From Pyrenophora tritici-repentis (lineage: Eukaryota > Ascomycota > Dothideomycetes > Pleosporales > Pleosporaceae): DNA of 64,000 nt. The DNA is taken from NCBI RefSeq assembly GCF_003171515.1, contig NC_089394.1, positions 2,914,001-2,978,000 on the forward strand, read 5' to 3'. A program made the translations under genes and the position numbers. Positions 10,100 through 19,582 of this stretch are shown here, in pieces (position 1 is the first letter of the stretch; the number at the start of each line of letters is the position of its first letter). A model generated the notes under the pieces. It was not told the DNA's origin. It saw only the letters and a list, made by a program, of their open reading frames with translations, and ran no database searches.

Positions 10100-11557
10100 G
10101 TGGGTTGAGAAGATGAGAAGATGAGAAGACGAGGGGATGAGAAGGAGAGACGGAGTGGTAGAAATACCTGGTACATAGGACTGTCATGTTTGTCTATGGT
10201 TTATAGGCTTATAGTGGGCGTGTATGGTGTGAGAAGAAGAGGAGAGATGGGGACATTCGAAGTGGTAGAGATACCTGGGAAATAGGTCTATCATGATTGT
10301 CCATGGTTTATAGGCTTATGGTGTGCGTGTATGGTCTGTCGTGAACTGAGAAGAAAGTAAATTCAGTATAAAATCATGAATGTTAGTACTACCATTATAT
10401 CTGTGCCAGCATGATTGAGGATCAAGGTATAAGGAGGGACCATCCCCTGCGTCGAAAATTTTAGTATGTGGTGAAAGACAGACTAGACTGTCAGAGTAGC
10501 GTGAACAATCTAAGTAATCAGGAGTTGCAAAATTTAGGAGCCACCAAGTTAGCATGCGGTGAAGTATGTAAGTTGTCTAATGACTTCAGACTACACATTT
10601 TGGAAGCTTTCGGCTGCAGATGATTAGACTTCCTGGCGAATAAGCCGGTGTCGGTAACGTCTCACGTGATTGGTACTAAGGTGAAGAAAGTTTTTCTTTG
10701 TGATCGTCATCGAGTTGAGTTTGAACAGTGAAAGTTCCGCGGTGCAATTGTGTAGTCTTCGCTGGACGTTGCCACATTTCAAGAAATACGGACGAATGCG
10801 GAAGAGTTCGGGATTAGTACGGCGTACTCGGAGCCGCACAGCTTCCAACCTTTGTGTCAACCCAGTCCGCCGAGGTCACCATCCGATTCACCGTACCCGC
10901 GGGCACGCCGATGGCCTCGTATGATGCAAGCCACCAGTGCCGTAAGTCAATCCGTATTGATCGTGTTCGAGTGCTTGGACGCTGGACCATGTCCCTGGAA
11001 CGGCGATACCTTCCAGCGTCAATGCTGAGATTCAATCTGACGTTTCCGTGTCAGCGGTATTGTCAGCATGTGTCGTCAGCGGCTCACGGGGGATGCTAGG
11101 GGTTCCCATGCATATTTCATGCGTCTTTGATCTCGTGTATGTACGATGTACAGTGTGAGCATTTCGGAAGATTGTATGCGTGGGTTTTCACTTTCAGCAG
11201 ATCAGCGTGATCGTGGGGCCTGGTGCGAGAAAGATCGCTGTGAAGGCAGGTGGGGCACTGTGACGGTTGGGATACTTTGGGTTGTCGCACCATTGCTGCT
11301 ACTCCAAGCGATCTTCTCCCGTACAATGTTAAGAAAGTCTCGCATTGTTTTCGTTGTTGTCGATTTCGTCGATGTTGTCGAACAGTGTATTGGTAGGTGG
11401 TGATACTTGGTGTACGAACAATGCGTCCACAATGCTCACGTTTTGTTGTATTAAACTTCATATTCTGCTTTATCCAAACTTCATCCACCGCATTCACTTT
11501 GAATCTGCATTTGAGTCTGGAACTCATCTCGCAGATACACAACTACACCAATTTGCC
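10100..11557. other. Intergenic, no supported gene
   Basis: Several open frames of 70-140 codons cross this stretch, mainly around 10700-11100 and 11117-11542, but none shows a recognised domain and they overlap on both strands. A direct repeat with the words 'atacctgg...aataggtcta..atg.ttgtc.atggtttataggctta' occurs at about 10166-10215 and 10270-10319. The upstream part of the kinase reading frame is open from about 11345, so the kinase start could be earlier than 11558. Confidence 0.45.
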
Positions 11558-12203
11558 ATGTCGCAAACCAAACTGTCTGACCTATCCAATTATTTCCGAT
11601 TTATACAGACACACTCGCACGTTAAAAAGCTCGGGGCTGGTGGTGATGGTACCGTCAGTTTGTGGAAACACAAGCGTTCTGGAGTATTGGTTGCTGTTAA
11701 GACACCAAACCAGACTTACAACCCCACGCCGTGCTCTGCCCTGACGAAGGAGGCTAAGGCCCTTGAGCTTCTAGGTAAGCATCCTCATATTGTTGAAATA
11801 CTAGCGTATTTGATTGACTTCAAGCCACGCGGGCCGGCAGTCTTGCTGGAATATGCACCCTTGGGCGATTTGCGTGGCTACCAAGCAAAAGTTTTCGAGC
11901 AGTTCAGATTGTGCGCGCAGCTAGCGAAGCAGAAGATCATAGAACAGGTTCCCGAGGAAACGGTTTGCAAGTTGTTGGGTGACATGGCCCTGGCCCTGAA
12001 GTTCCTCCATGGGGAAGGTTTTGTGCACGCAGACTTCAAGCCAGAGAACATTCTCGTTTGCTACCCTGACGGCTGGGCAGATGACAACGACATACCCACT
12101 AGGCCCGTCTTCAAGCTTACAGACTTTTCCCGCATGACACCCTTTCCACTTCCCCTGCACATTCGCAACAGGTACTATGGCACGCCGGAGTATGGGCCAC
12201 CCC
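11558..12203 (+). pseudogene. Protein kinase, 5' part, split by a hAT insertion
   Basis: This is the N-lobe and most of the active site of a Ser/Thr-type protein kinase. It shows a glycine loop (LGAGGDGTVSLW), the VAIK lysine (VLVAVKTP), a catalytic loop of HADFKPENIL type, a metal-binding loop LTDFSR (DFS in place of DFG) and GTPEYGPP in the activation segment. The transposon enters right after PEYGPP. Reading into the element adds about 11 foreign residues before a stop at 12236-12238, leaving a protein of about 226 residues that lacks most of the C-lobe. The start at 11558 (MSQTKLSDLSNYF) is the best-placed ATG, though the frame is open upstream. The 3' part is at 15538-16097. The uninterrupted gene would encode about 401 residues. 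The truncated product is unlikely to be an active kinase. Confidence 0.85.
12196..12203. repeat. Left target-site duplication of the hAT element
   Basis: GCCACCCC here is repeated exactly at 15530-15537. Eight base pairs is the standard hAT duplication length. A G precedes both copies, so the shared word is nine bases. Confidence 0.9.
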
Positions 12204-12224
12204 CAGAGAAGTCAACAAACAAAA
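12204..12224 (+). repeat. Left terminal inverted repeat
   Basis: The first 21 bases of the element, starting with CAG, pair imperfectly with the right end (about 13 of 21 identical by eye). Conserved positions are clustered around GTCA and AA.CAA. Confidence 0.65.
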
Positions 12225-12372
12225 CAACCAACATTTGAGGCGTAGATGTTGATTGACTGGCTCATTTCTTAGGGCTACAGTTTGTTTGTTTGAGTTGATG
12301 AGACTGAAGAGCCAATTTTTGGTTGGTTGATTGATTGAATATTGATAGACTTAAGGTTCTGAAGGGACGTTT

Positions 12373-15051
12373 CTATGACAATTCTGCAGGCGGCTCTTCC
12401 CACGTTCCTATCGCAAACTCTTCCGTGAGCTCCTCATCAGTATGCTTTGCTGCTGTTGTCGTGCTTGGTGTTGTAAAACCTGCACGAGTCCACCGTTGCA
12501 AGCACACCAAAGCAGCCAGTAACTGCGCGCCAATTTTCCGCCTTTGTGGCTCAATTATATCGCCAGTTCCCGCAAAAACGCGCTCACAATCAGAGCTGGA
12601 GGTGGGTATAGTCAACACGTCGATCGCCAATCGTGAAAGATGTGGATACTTCGGCTTCAACGATAACCAGTACTGTACAGCTGTTGGACCCTCCTTGTGT
12701 TGATCAGACGTCCACATAGGCTCTTTTAACCAGCTATCGTACTCATCCTCCACCTCCAATGTATGCTCGCCGTCCTCATCTAGTATAGCGTCGATAGCGT
12801 CGTCAAAGCTGCTCATGGTAGGTTTTGGCGCAGGGGTTGGTGTTGTGGCAGCAGCGGCAGGCTTGTAGGCAGCCCAAACCCGCAGAAACTTCGCGTGCGC
12901 GGTGCTCAATTGTGTAGGTTTGTCGCGCCAGAAGCGCTTAGAGTATGTTTTATATCGTGGATGTAGTGCCGTAGCTGCGTAGTAAATGGGACTTTGGAGG
13001 ATCTTAGTAAAGTAATTGCTCGCTTTTCGCCTCGCGGCTCGCAGGTTGATCGGGATGTGATCTTCGGGCGCCTCAGATGGCTCGTGGTTGACCGATTCGT
13101 ATGGCCGAAGGCGTGCATCCAGCTCAGTTATCACACTCTCAAATACTGGGATGACCTCGTAGAGTGCGCCAAAACGGCCACACTTGCCGCGGCCTTGGAG
13201 GCGATCTGTAGCAAACTTGAGCGGCTGCAGTATCGCCATGTACTCAGTAATCACCGCCCAGTCAGCCGCCGTAAGGCCGTCTGACCTCATCCACCGCGGC
13301 ACATCAGGCAGCTTGTTTCCTCTAATAGCTGCCTGTTCGTCAGCCTGTTCAGTCTCGCGAATGTGGTACGTGGCGTATGCGTTGATAGCTTGTTGGAGCT
13401 GAACTCCGCGCTTAAAGCAGTCGTAATAGCTGTTCCAACGTGTAACACACGGCTTAATTGGCTCGCGAGTGCCGCCGCTGGCGCCTGTGGGCATGCTGTT
13501 AACTGCCTCGCGTTGGCAATCTTCAAAAATACTCCACTGCTTCGGCGTGTTGATGTAGTTGATAATATCAAGATACACGCCAAGCGGTCCTTCTTTCCGC
13601 CACTCCTTCATGTAAAAATCCTCCATCTTTGTGTTCTCCAGGGCGTTGTTATACGCGTCAGCATCCCTCCCGAACATAATCGTTTGGCCAACAAGGTTAA
13701 GTATGTGGCAAGCGCAGCGGAGGCGGCGATCGGAGGCAGAAAAGTGGTACATCGCGGCGAGTTTGTTAACAGCGGTGTCGTTATTGTAAGCGTTATCGAG
13801 CACAAAGTAGCCGAGTTTGCTGCGATTAATGCTGAAGGATTGCAGGATTTTGGTTACAGCGTCAGCTATCGCCTCACCAGTGTGGGCACCCACCAGCTGC
13901 GGCAGCGCGATGGGTAGGTCAACTATCGCGCCCTTACTGTTGGCGTAGTGAGCAACTACAGAAAAGAAGCCACGTTTGCCGCCTTTTGTCGTCCACCCAT
14001 CGAAGCTTATATGTACCTTGCTCTCGGCTTCAGCCAACGCGCGCACCACCTGAGGCCGTAGCCAACTGTACAACCTCATCACGAACGCTGACACGCTGTT
14101 ATGAGACCTCCATAACGCCGCCTCTGCCTCAGGATTAGCAAGCCTGATCATCTTGCGAAAAGCCGGCGTCTCAAACTCGCGGAGTGGTCTGTTGTTGTCG
14201 ACCAGCCAGAGCGCAGCTGCCTGCCGAAATTCTTGTACGTCGAAGTTTCCTATAGTCTTGTACGCCTCTAGACTAAATTTGACACCGCTTAGAGCTGCCT
14301 GACGAAGTGATTGTTGTCCATGTTTGCGGAGAGGTTTGCTTAGGATTGGACCATCTTTGCTGAGCCGATGACCAGGTTTATCAAGCTGGAGGTGCCCGTT
14401 GGCGGCAGTGGTTGACTTCGTTACTCGGTGTACACCATTAGGTAGCTTATGAATATGACAGTACTTGCACACAAAGTACAACTCATCTGGGTGGTGAGTA
14501 CCCTCCTTCCAGACACGCCAGCCGTGTTGAAAAATCCAGCTTGCCTTGCCTCGTGGAGTGCTCAGCGGCGCGACAAACCCCTTTAATCGCGACCAATCGA
14601 CGCCCTCAAAGTCGCGAAAATCGACGCTCACAGCGCTATCCTCCTCCACCGAAGCCTCAGTGGCAGCGCTAGAGAAAGCTAAAGGCTGTACAATAGAGTC
14701 CTCTGGCTTATCAAACATTAACTGCGACTCCCAGGCTGGCTCATCAGTGAGCCGAGAGGCTTGTGAGGCAGCCAAAATAGGCAGTGGTGATGCCCGCCGA
14801 GGGCGCTCCTCGGGTTGTTGTACAGGCTTACATGGCGGTTCAATAGCCCGTGTGGGCGGCTCGATAACTTGTGTAGGCGGCTCTGTAGGCGGATCCGGCG
14901 TACTTTCTGGCAGCTCTATCGGCTGGGTTGGCTGGCTGCCGTCACCCAACAGCGCTTTGAGCGTAGGTTTGCGCGTACGTTGTGCTCGCTTGAAGGGAGT
15001 ATCAGCTTCTTCGGCAGCCTCGGGCTTGCGTTTTGCTGGTATAGAGGGCAT
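12373..15051 (-). CDS. hAT transposase with BED zinc finger
   Basis: A single uninterrupted frame of 892 codons. The N-terminal 140 residues are low-complexity, with tandem EPPT/PTRAIEPP-like units and a basic stretch near KRAQRTRKPTLKAL. A BED-type zinc finger follows at about 165-230, with CKYC at 195-198 and histidines near 220 and 228. The RNase H-like catalytic core has its first acidic residue in FDGWT (about 351) and a second in VLDNAYNND (about 420). The C-terminus has the hAT dimerisation region ending YPHLSRLAIDVLTIPTSSSD followed by CERVFAGTGDIIEPQRR. It would bind the element's ends and catalyse cut-and-paste transposition in the nucleus. No stop or frameshift breaks it, so it may be functional. 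It lies antisense to the kinase gene it interrupts. Confidence 0.93.
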   Translation of the reverse strand: MPSIPAKRKPEAAEEADTPFKRAQRTRKPTLKALLGDGSQPTQPIELPESTPDPPTEPPTQVIEPPTRAIEPPCKPVQQPEERPRRASPLPILAASQASRLTDEPAWESQLMFDKPEDSIVQPLAFSSAATEASVEEDSAVSVDFRDFEGVDWSRLKGFVAPLSTPRGKASWIFQHGWRVWKEGTHHPDELYFVCKYCHIHKLPNGVHRVTKSTTAANGHLQLDKPGHRLSKDGPILSKPLRKHGQQSLRQAALSGVKFSLEAYKTIGNFDVQEFRQAAALWLVDNNRPLREFETPAFRKMIRLANPEAEAALWRSHNSVSAFVMRLYSWLRPQVVRALAEAESKVHISFDGWTTKGGKRGFFSVVAHYANSKGAIVDLPIALPQLVGAHTGEAIADAVTKILQSFSINRSKLGYFVLDNAYNNDTAVNKLAAMYHFSASDRRLRCACHILNLVGQTIMFGRDADAYNNALENTKMEDFYMKEWRKEGPLGVYLDIINYINTPKQWSIFEDCQREAVNSMPTGASGGTREPIKPCVTRWNSYYDCFKRGVQLQQAINAYATYHIRETEQADEQAAIRGNKLPDVPRWMRSDGLTAADWAVITEYMAILQPLKFATDRLQGRGKCGRFGALYEVIPVFESVITELDARLRPYESVNHEPSEAPEDHIPINLRAARRKASNYFTKILQSPIYYAATALHPRYKTYSKRFWRDKPTQLSTAHAKFLRVWAAYKPAAAATTPTPAPKPTMSSFDDAIDAILDEDGEHTLEVEDEYDSWLKEPMWTSDQHKEGPTAVQYWLSLKPKYPHLSRLAIDVLTIPTSSSDCERVFAGTGDIIEPQRRKIGAQLLAALVCLQRWTRAGFTTPSTTTAAKHTDEELTEEFAIGTWEEPPAELS

Positions 15052-15508
15052 GGATAAGGCTAAAAGTAAGCCGGAGCCGCGAGAAAGTAAGGTGTTGTTA
15101 AATGTTATAAGCCTGATGTCAGTAGCACTAGGAATAGAACATGTGTGAATCGTGTTGTGTATTGTGCTACAGGAATTGAGATCTATGTCTCTGCCAGCTA
15201 GCGTTGTGGGCGCTAAGCCTCGTACGTACTAGCCTGGAGTGAGTGAGAGATGGGATGGAACCTAGGTCATATAACTTACACGCGAGTAGGCTTAGTAAGC
15301 AAGATCCAACACTAAGAATTCGTCGTTGAGCAGCTATCCCAGAGGCCTCACCTAGGTATCCCCCTCCCTCGCTTACTATCAAACAACACCAATCCTATCA
15401 ACATTTTGTTCTCAAGATTGGTTGATTGATTGACAGAAATACAGTGGCTAACTGTTGGTTAGTTGGTTGGCTCCGAATCAAACAAATCAAACAACAATAT
15501 TGATGAGA

Positions 15509-15529
15509 TATTGATTACTGACAACCTTG
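15509..15529 (-). repeat. Right terminal inverted repeat
   Basis: The last 21 bases of the element. Read inward on the minus strand they begin CAAGGTTGTC and match the left end imperfectly. Confidence 0.65.
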
Positions 15530-15537
15530 GCCACCCC
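15530..15537. repeat. Right target-site duplication of the hAT element
   Basis: GCCACCCC, identical to 12196-12203. It belongs to the host kinase codons for GPP. Confidence 0.9.
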
Positions 15538-16097
15538 TGAGTGAGCAAGACTCCATACATCCGTCTGGTGATTTGTGGTCATTGGGCTGTACAATCCAGG
15601 TTTTTGCCTTGTATATAATGCCCACACAATCCAAACAGGCTTTCATCGCCGCTAGGAAGAAGGCAGGTAAGGTACATCCTCCTCTACATGACCGCCGGGT
15701 CTGGCTAAGGCCGGAGTGGCGCCAACGCCTGCCCACCGTGTATCGCCCTCTCAATGTTACCATGCGCGAACTTGTACGGGATTGGGATGCTTCAGAGACG
15801 GGACGCAGCTACACACCGTATAGCAACCAGCTGAACACATGGTACAAGGCGCTATTTAACACTGACGAGAAGTCGCGCATCACGGCCAAGGCCTTGGTCG
15901 AGAATTATGTGCCCACGATCGACAGCGATATTGACATTGTGGAGATGAAGCAGAGTGCGAAAGTATCCTTCAAGGCCGCAGAGAGGTTACGAGCGCGTGT
16001 GGCTACCCGACAGGCTACCCGGCAGGCTGTGTCAGAGCGGGGTGATACGCGGTCGATTAATCAGGACCTAGAGGCTGAGATCGTCGCCATGCTCTGA
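15538..16097 (+). pseudogene. Protein kinase, 3' part, cut off by a hAT insertion
   Basis: This resumes the kinase frame of the 5' part. The first complete segment reads SEQDSIHPSGDLWSLGCTIQ, the conserved C-lobe helix F (D-x-W-S-L-G) that follows the activation segment. A C-lobe of about 110 residues and an Arg-rich tail follow, ending at a stop at 16095-16097. Frame arithmetic agrees: 646 bases before the insertion plus 560 here make 1,206, or 402 codons including the stop. It has no start of its own that would rebuild a kinase domain, so it is probably not translated usefully. Confidence 0.83.
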
Positions 16098-16707
16098 GGC
16101 GACTGCTCATCGCGGCATTTCTTCGCGACCACAAGAGGGGTGTGTTCAGGTAGAGACTCAAGGTAAGTAAGTATTGGTAAGTATTTTGATATGATAATAA
16201 ACTGTGCTATAGATTAAACATTGCCTCCAACACCTCCAACTTTTTCCATGCCGTTAACGTGAGACATATAAATGCATGATAAACAAGATGCGAAGGAACC
16301 GAGCCTTGACCGAATCAAGTATTCTGGTCCGTCTACCATAGCATTGGCGATCGATCCATAATTCCGGGATCTACACGGTACATATACCTGCGACTCGGAC
16401 TCTGAATCGCGTCGCGACATGGGGTGTAAGACAAATTGTTGTGCATTATGTGAGATTTTTATCTACTCTAATTTAGGATGAAGGACCGGACACTCGATCA
16501 TGTCCAAGACGGATGACATGGTATTTGGTCCGCTGATTAGACAGTTAAAATAGTGGCGGTGTATGTCTTTCGGTTCTTTTTGTTTTTCTATAAAGGCTGG
16601 TCCCTGTCTCCCAGTGACCGACCAGACGCTGGTCCAGGTCAGGCACGTGGAGTGGTCATGGCAGCTTGCGCTAAGTCGCGCTATGCAGCGATGCCCTTGG
16701 ACGTGTC
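16098..16707. other. Convergent 3' intergenic region
   Basis: About 600 bp lie between the kinase stop and the stop of the minus-strand FAD oxidoreductase. No supported gene or RNA is visible. Confidence 0.55.
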
Positions 16708-18456
16708 TTAGTAATTGGGAGCCACCGGTACACCTGCCGGTGCAGCCTTGGTGATTTTGAAGCCACCGGGGGTTTGTTCTTGGAAAACGCCCGTTGGGTC
16801 GAACTCTCTAGCCGCAGCCAAAATCTTGGCAACGTTTTCGTCGCCGTAATTTCCGAGCGGGTTCTATAGCGGCGCGTTAGCAAATGCAGGGACATGTTGT
16901 AGATTCGGAGACTTTAATAGGGTCTTACCTGGTAGGAGTCGGCGTAGTTAAGGTACTGCCAGTTCTCGAGGGTGCCTCGGGCGGCGGCAAATGCTTGCAT
17001 CTTCTCGCCGTAAGCTCGGATCTTCTCCCTCCCGCGAAGTTCGCTGTCATCGGTCGTGACGGCAAGGTCGAAGAGCAGCATAATGGCATCATCCTTGACA
17101 AGGTTCAGGCCGAGCACGTTGCCGCCACGCTCCTCGCTGCGCTCGTTGAAAACGGTGGGAATGGCCTGGAACATGCACTGGGTGATGAAATCGGGCTCGA
17201 GGCCCTCAATCTTCCACTCTTCAACAAACTGCTCGTGGAGGTCGACAATGTACTTCATAGTTGCACGATCGTTCTTGAAGAGCATGGTGAACCAGATGTC
17301 GCGGTAACCGGCGGGCTGTTCAAGCTCATCGGTGAGGTTCTTGTGAGTCCCGAGTCTCATAGTGGAAGACATAGAGGGGATAGCTGTAAACTTATCGAAG
17401 CCTGCAGGGGCGACATTACCGGCGGTGTCTTCGTACGCACCAATGATGATGATATCTTTGACAGTGGGAAGATAGCTCCAGAAGATGATGTTAGAGCCTT
17501 CAGGGTAGTTCTTGACGTTGCTGGTCCATGCAATGTAGGCATCAATGTGTTGCTGGGTGTAGTTCTTGGAGTACGTCACTGAGCCACCCCAAAGGTTGCC
17601 TTGCTTGAAAACCTCCATGTCAAAAGCAGTGACAATACCAAAGTTAGATGATCCACCCTTCAGAGCTTTGAAGAGGCCGGTGTTGTTCTTGTTGTTGACA
17701 TTGATGATATCACTATCCGATGTTAGTAAAACTGTTCACAGTAATTGGTAATATATCGTATTACTAACCCGTTGGCAAGAACGACTTCATAGTTCTTGAC
17801 TTGATCACAACCCCAACCACGTTGAGCAGTGAAGAAAGTGTTGCCTCCTCCGGTAAGGAAACCGGCAACACCAACACTGCTTGCTCGACCACCTGCAACG
17901 GTAAGACCGTAAGGCTCAAGCACACCGTAAACTGATCCCCACCTCGCTCCAGGTCGAATCCTGGCGGTGGTGTCACCTTCATAGTAAGTCGTAGAGTTCA
18001 TGAAACCGAGATCGACAGTGACCCCGCCATTGATGTTGTTCGATCCAGCCCATGTGGTGTGGCCACCACTTCGCACGGCAAACTTGGTTGGTGGGTCCTG
18101 AAGAATCTTGATGGTTGTGGACACCTCCTGGGTAGAAAGAGGCAGAACAACGCAGATGGGGTTCAGCTGAGCGCTGACGGACCAGTACGAAGTCTTTCGG
18201 ACGTCGTACTCCGGTTCACCCAGCTGGTAGACGTGGGTCAAGCCGGCAGCCTTCAGAGCTTCGCACTTTTCCATAGTTAGCAAGGTTCGAATCAATATTG
18301 GAGTAGGTGATGTATACTTACGGGAGGGAACAAAGGGTAGGTCACATTGTTGATGACCCTTCCAGGCTGTGTGTTGTTTCGGAATTCCGCACCAGCAGCT
18401 TCGGCGTTAGTGTACAACCCCAAAGAGGCAACGAGCGTCGGCGCGAAGAACTTCAT
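16708..18456 (-). CDS. Secreted FAD-linked oxidoreductase, berberine-bridge type
   Basis: Exons are 18322-18456, 17769-18265, 16929-17712 and 16708-16863, giving 523 residues. The protein opens with a signal peptide (MKFFAPTLVASLGLYTNAEA). The FAD-binding PCMH domain follows, with SAQLNPICVVLPLSTQEVST and AVRSGGHTTWAGSNNINGG. In that motif the His can carry covalent FAD, but the Cys that gives a second FAD link in classic berberine-bridge enzymes is absent. The C-terminal BBE motif is recognisable in exon 4 (NPLGNYGDENVAKILAAARE, then FDPTGVFQ). Such enzymes oxidise alcohols, sugars or secondary-metabolite intermediates using O2; the substrate here is unknown. Intron 1's acceptor is the least certain splice site. 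No biosynthetic core enzyme is adjacent. Confidence 0.88.
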
Positions 18457-19582
18457 CCTGTCTCAAGTGTCGAAGAGCCTGGCACGTTGTAGGACGAGGG
18501 TATGGTTCCGTTAAGCTGGGTGAGAGTTTATAGTATTCCTCCGTTAAATGAGCCGAGGGGCTCGAGAAGATCGGCTCTCTTCATCCGCTTGAGATTTGCC
18601 CATTGTAATGCATTTGGGCCTAGAGAGAGCTGTCTGCGGGCCAAATTGGCAGGTAGAGCGAAGAGCAGAATCTCCGACTGCCGCCCGAACAAGGCCGATC
18701 TGCATCGACCGTGTACAAATTTGAGTCGGGGGTAAGGTCCAAGCGACTTATCCGTCGATAGTCAGCGTTGCGGTCAAATTAGGGCCTATTGCACCACACA
18801 CCGTCTCCGCGCGGGTTGATAGTCGGACCGTTTTACGTCAACAGCTAGCTTCGGTCCTTCCCGCCGGAGTTTAGCTGCTACGCCATGCAGTTCGTGTCAG
18901 ACCCGTTGCACGCGTCAACTACGACATCGTACCATGAGCCGGCTACGGGCCAATCCCGCAGCTTCAGAGGCGCAGGAAAAGAACGATTTGGAAGGGACGC
19001 GATGATCGCACCTAGGAAAATGCTATCAGTGCTCAGGAACGGGAGTTGGTACCAACTGGGAGGATCGTTGGGGAAGTGGACATGAATCGTAGGGGACTAA
19101 GGGAAGCTGCTATCCATCTGGTTTGGTCTTCAATGCCTTGCAATACGATAAGGTTTGGCATCAACTGATGTTAGGGTACTGAACTGCATGAGTCGTCAGC
19201 CGTGGTCTTGACGGACGGGCGGGTATTTTGAGATATCTACCAGGTAGAAGAAACCCTGAGTATAGCTCCTTATCTGGATCGCACCTTGAGCGACACGGGT
19301 TTCTCCGTGACGGGGAAAGTAATTCGAGTCGATCGAAGCACTCATGCTTCGCACTCACTGGTCCCACTGCACCTGTCTCGGGAACCTAGCGCAAATTTCG
19401 CTCACAAGCCTCTTGGCAACCTTTTGTATGCCAGATCGTGCCAGACCCCTGCTCCCAGGGGATTCGTAGATAGAAGCCTTATGGTCGTGCAGTTCGTCAT
19501 ACGAGGAACCGTTGGGTCCAGCTCCCGATCGCCATAGCATTCCCTTCGAGCACTCGGTCTTCGTTCAGTTCTTCGGGGCACC
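18457..19582. promoter_or_regulatory. Divergent promoter region, FAD oxidoreductase / rhodopsin-like gene
   Basis: About 1.1 kb separate two divergently read genes, so it must hold both promoters. The open frames are short, overlap on both strands and lack family motifs. Confidence 0.5.

Larger units (their letters stand above)
12204..15529 (-). mobile_element. hAT-family DNA transposon, 3,326 bp
   Basis: The element is bounded by identical 8 bp duplications. The left end begins CAGAGAAGTC. The right end, read inward on the other strand, begins CAAGGTTGTC. The two ends agree at about 13 of the first 21 positions, an imperfect terminal inverted repeat. It carries one long gene, a full-length transposase on the minus strand. 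Removing the element and one duplication joins the kinase halves in frame, which independently confirms both boundaries. Subterminal copies of TTGGTTGATTGATTGA occur inside both ends in the same orientation. The exact duplication and the open transposase frame suggest recent insertion and possible autonomy. Confidence 0.92.

Noticed and set aside
10700..11099. Possible gene in overlapping open frames near 10.7-11.1 kb
   Set aside because: No frame shows a start context, splice pattern or domain that I can support.
14546..15148. Plus-strand open frame of 200 codons inside the transposon
   Set aside because: It is antisense to the low-complexity N-terminus of the transposase and has no domain.
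12224..15526. ACAACC at 12224-12229 and 15521-15526 as the transposon target duplication
   Set aside because: Joining there shifts the kinase frame and hits a stop. GCCACCCC is longer, exact and keeps the frame.
12204..15529. Element as an LTR retrotransposon because of direct repeats near both ends
   Set aside because: The direct similarity is short and imperfect, and the only gene is a hAT transposase, not gag-pol.
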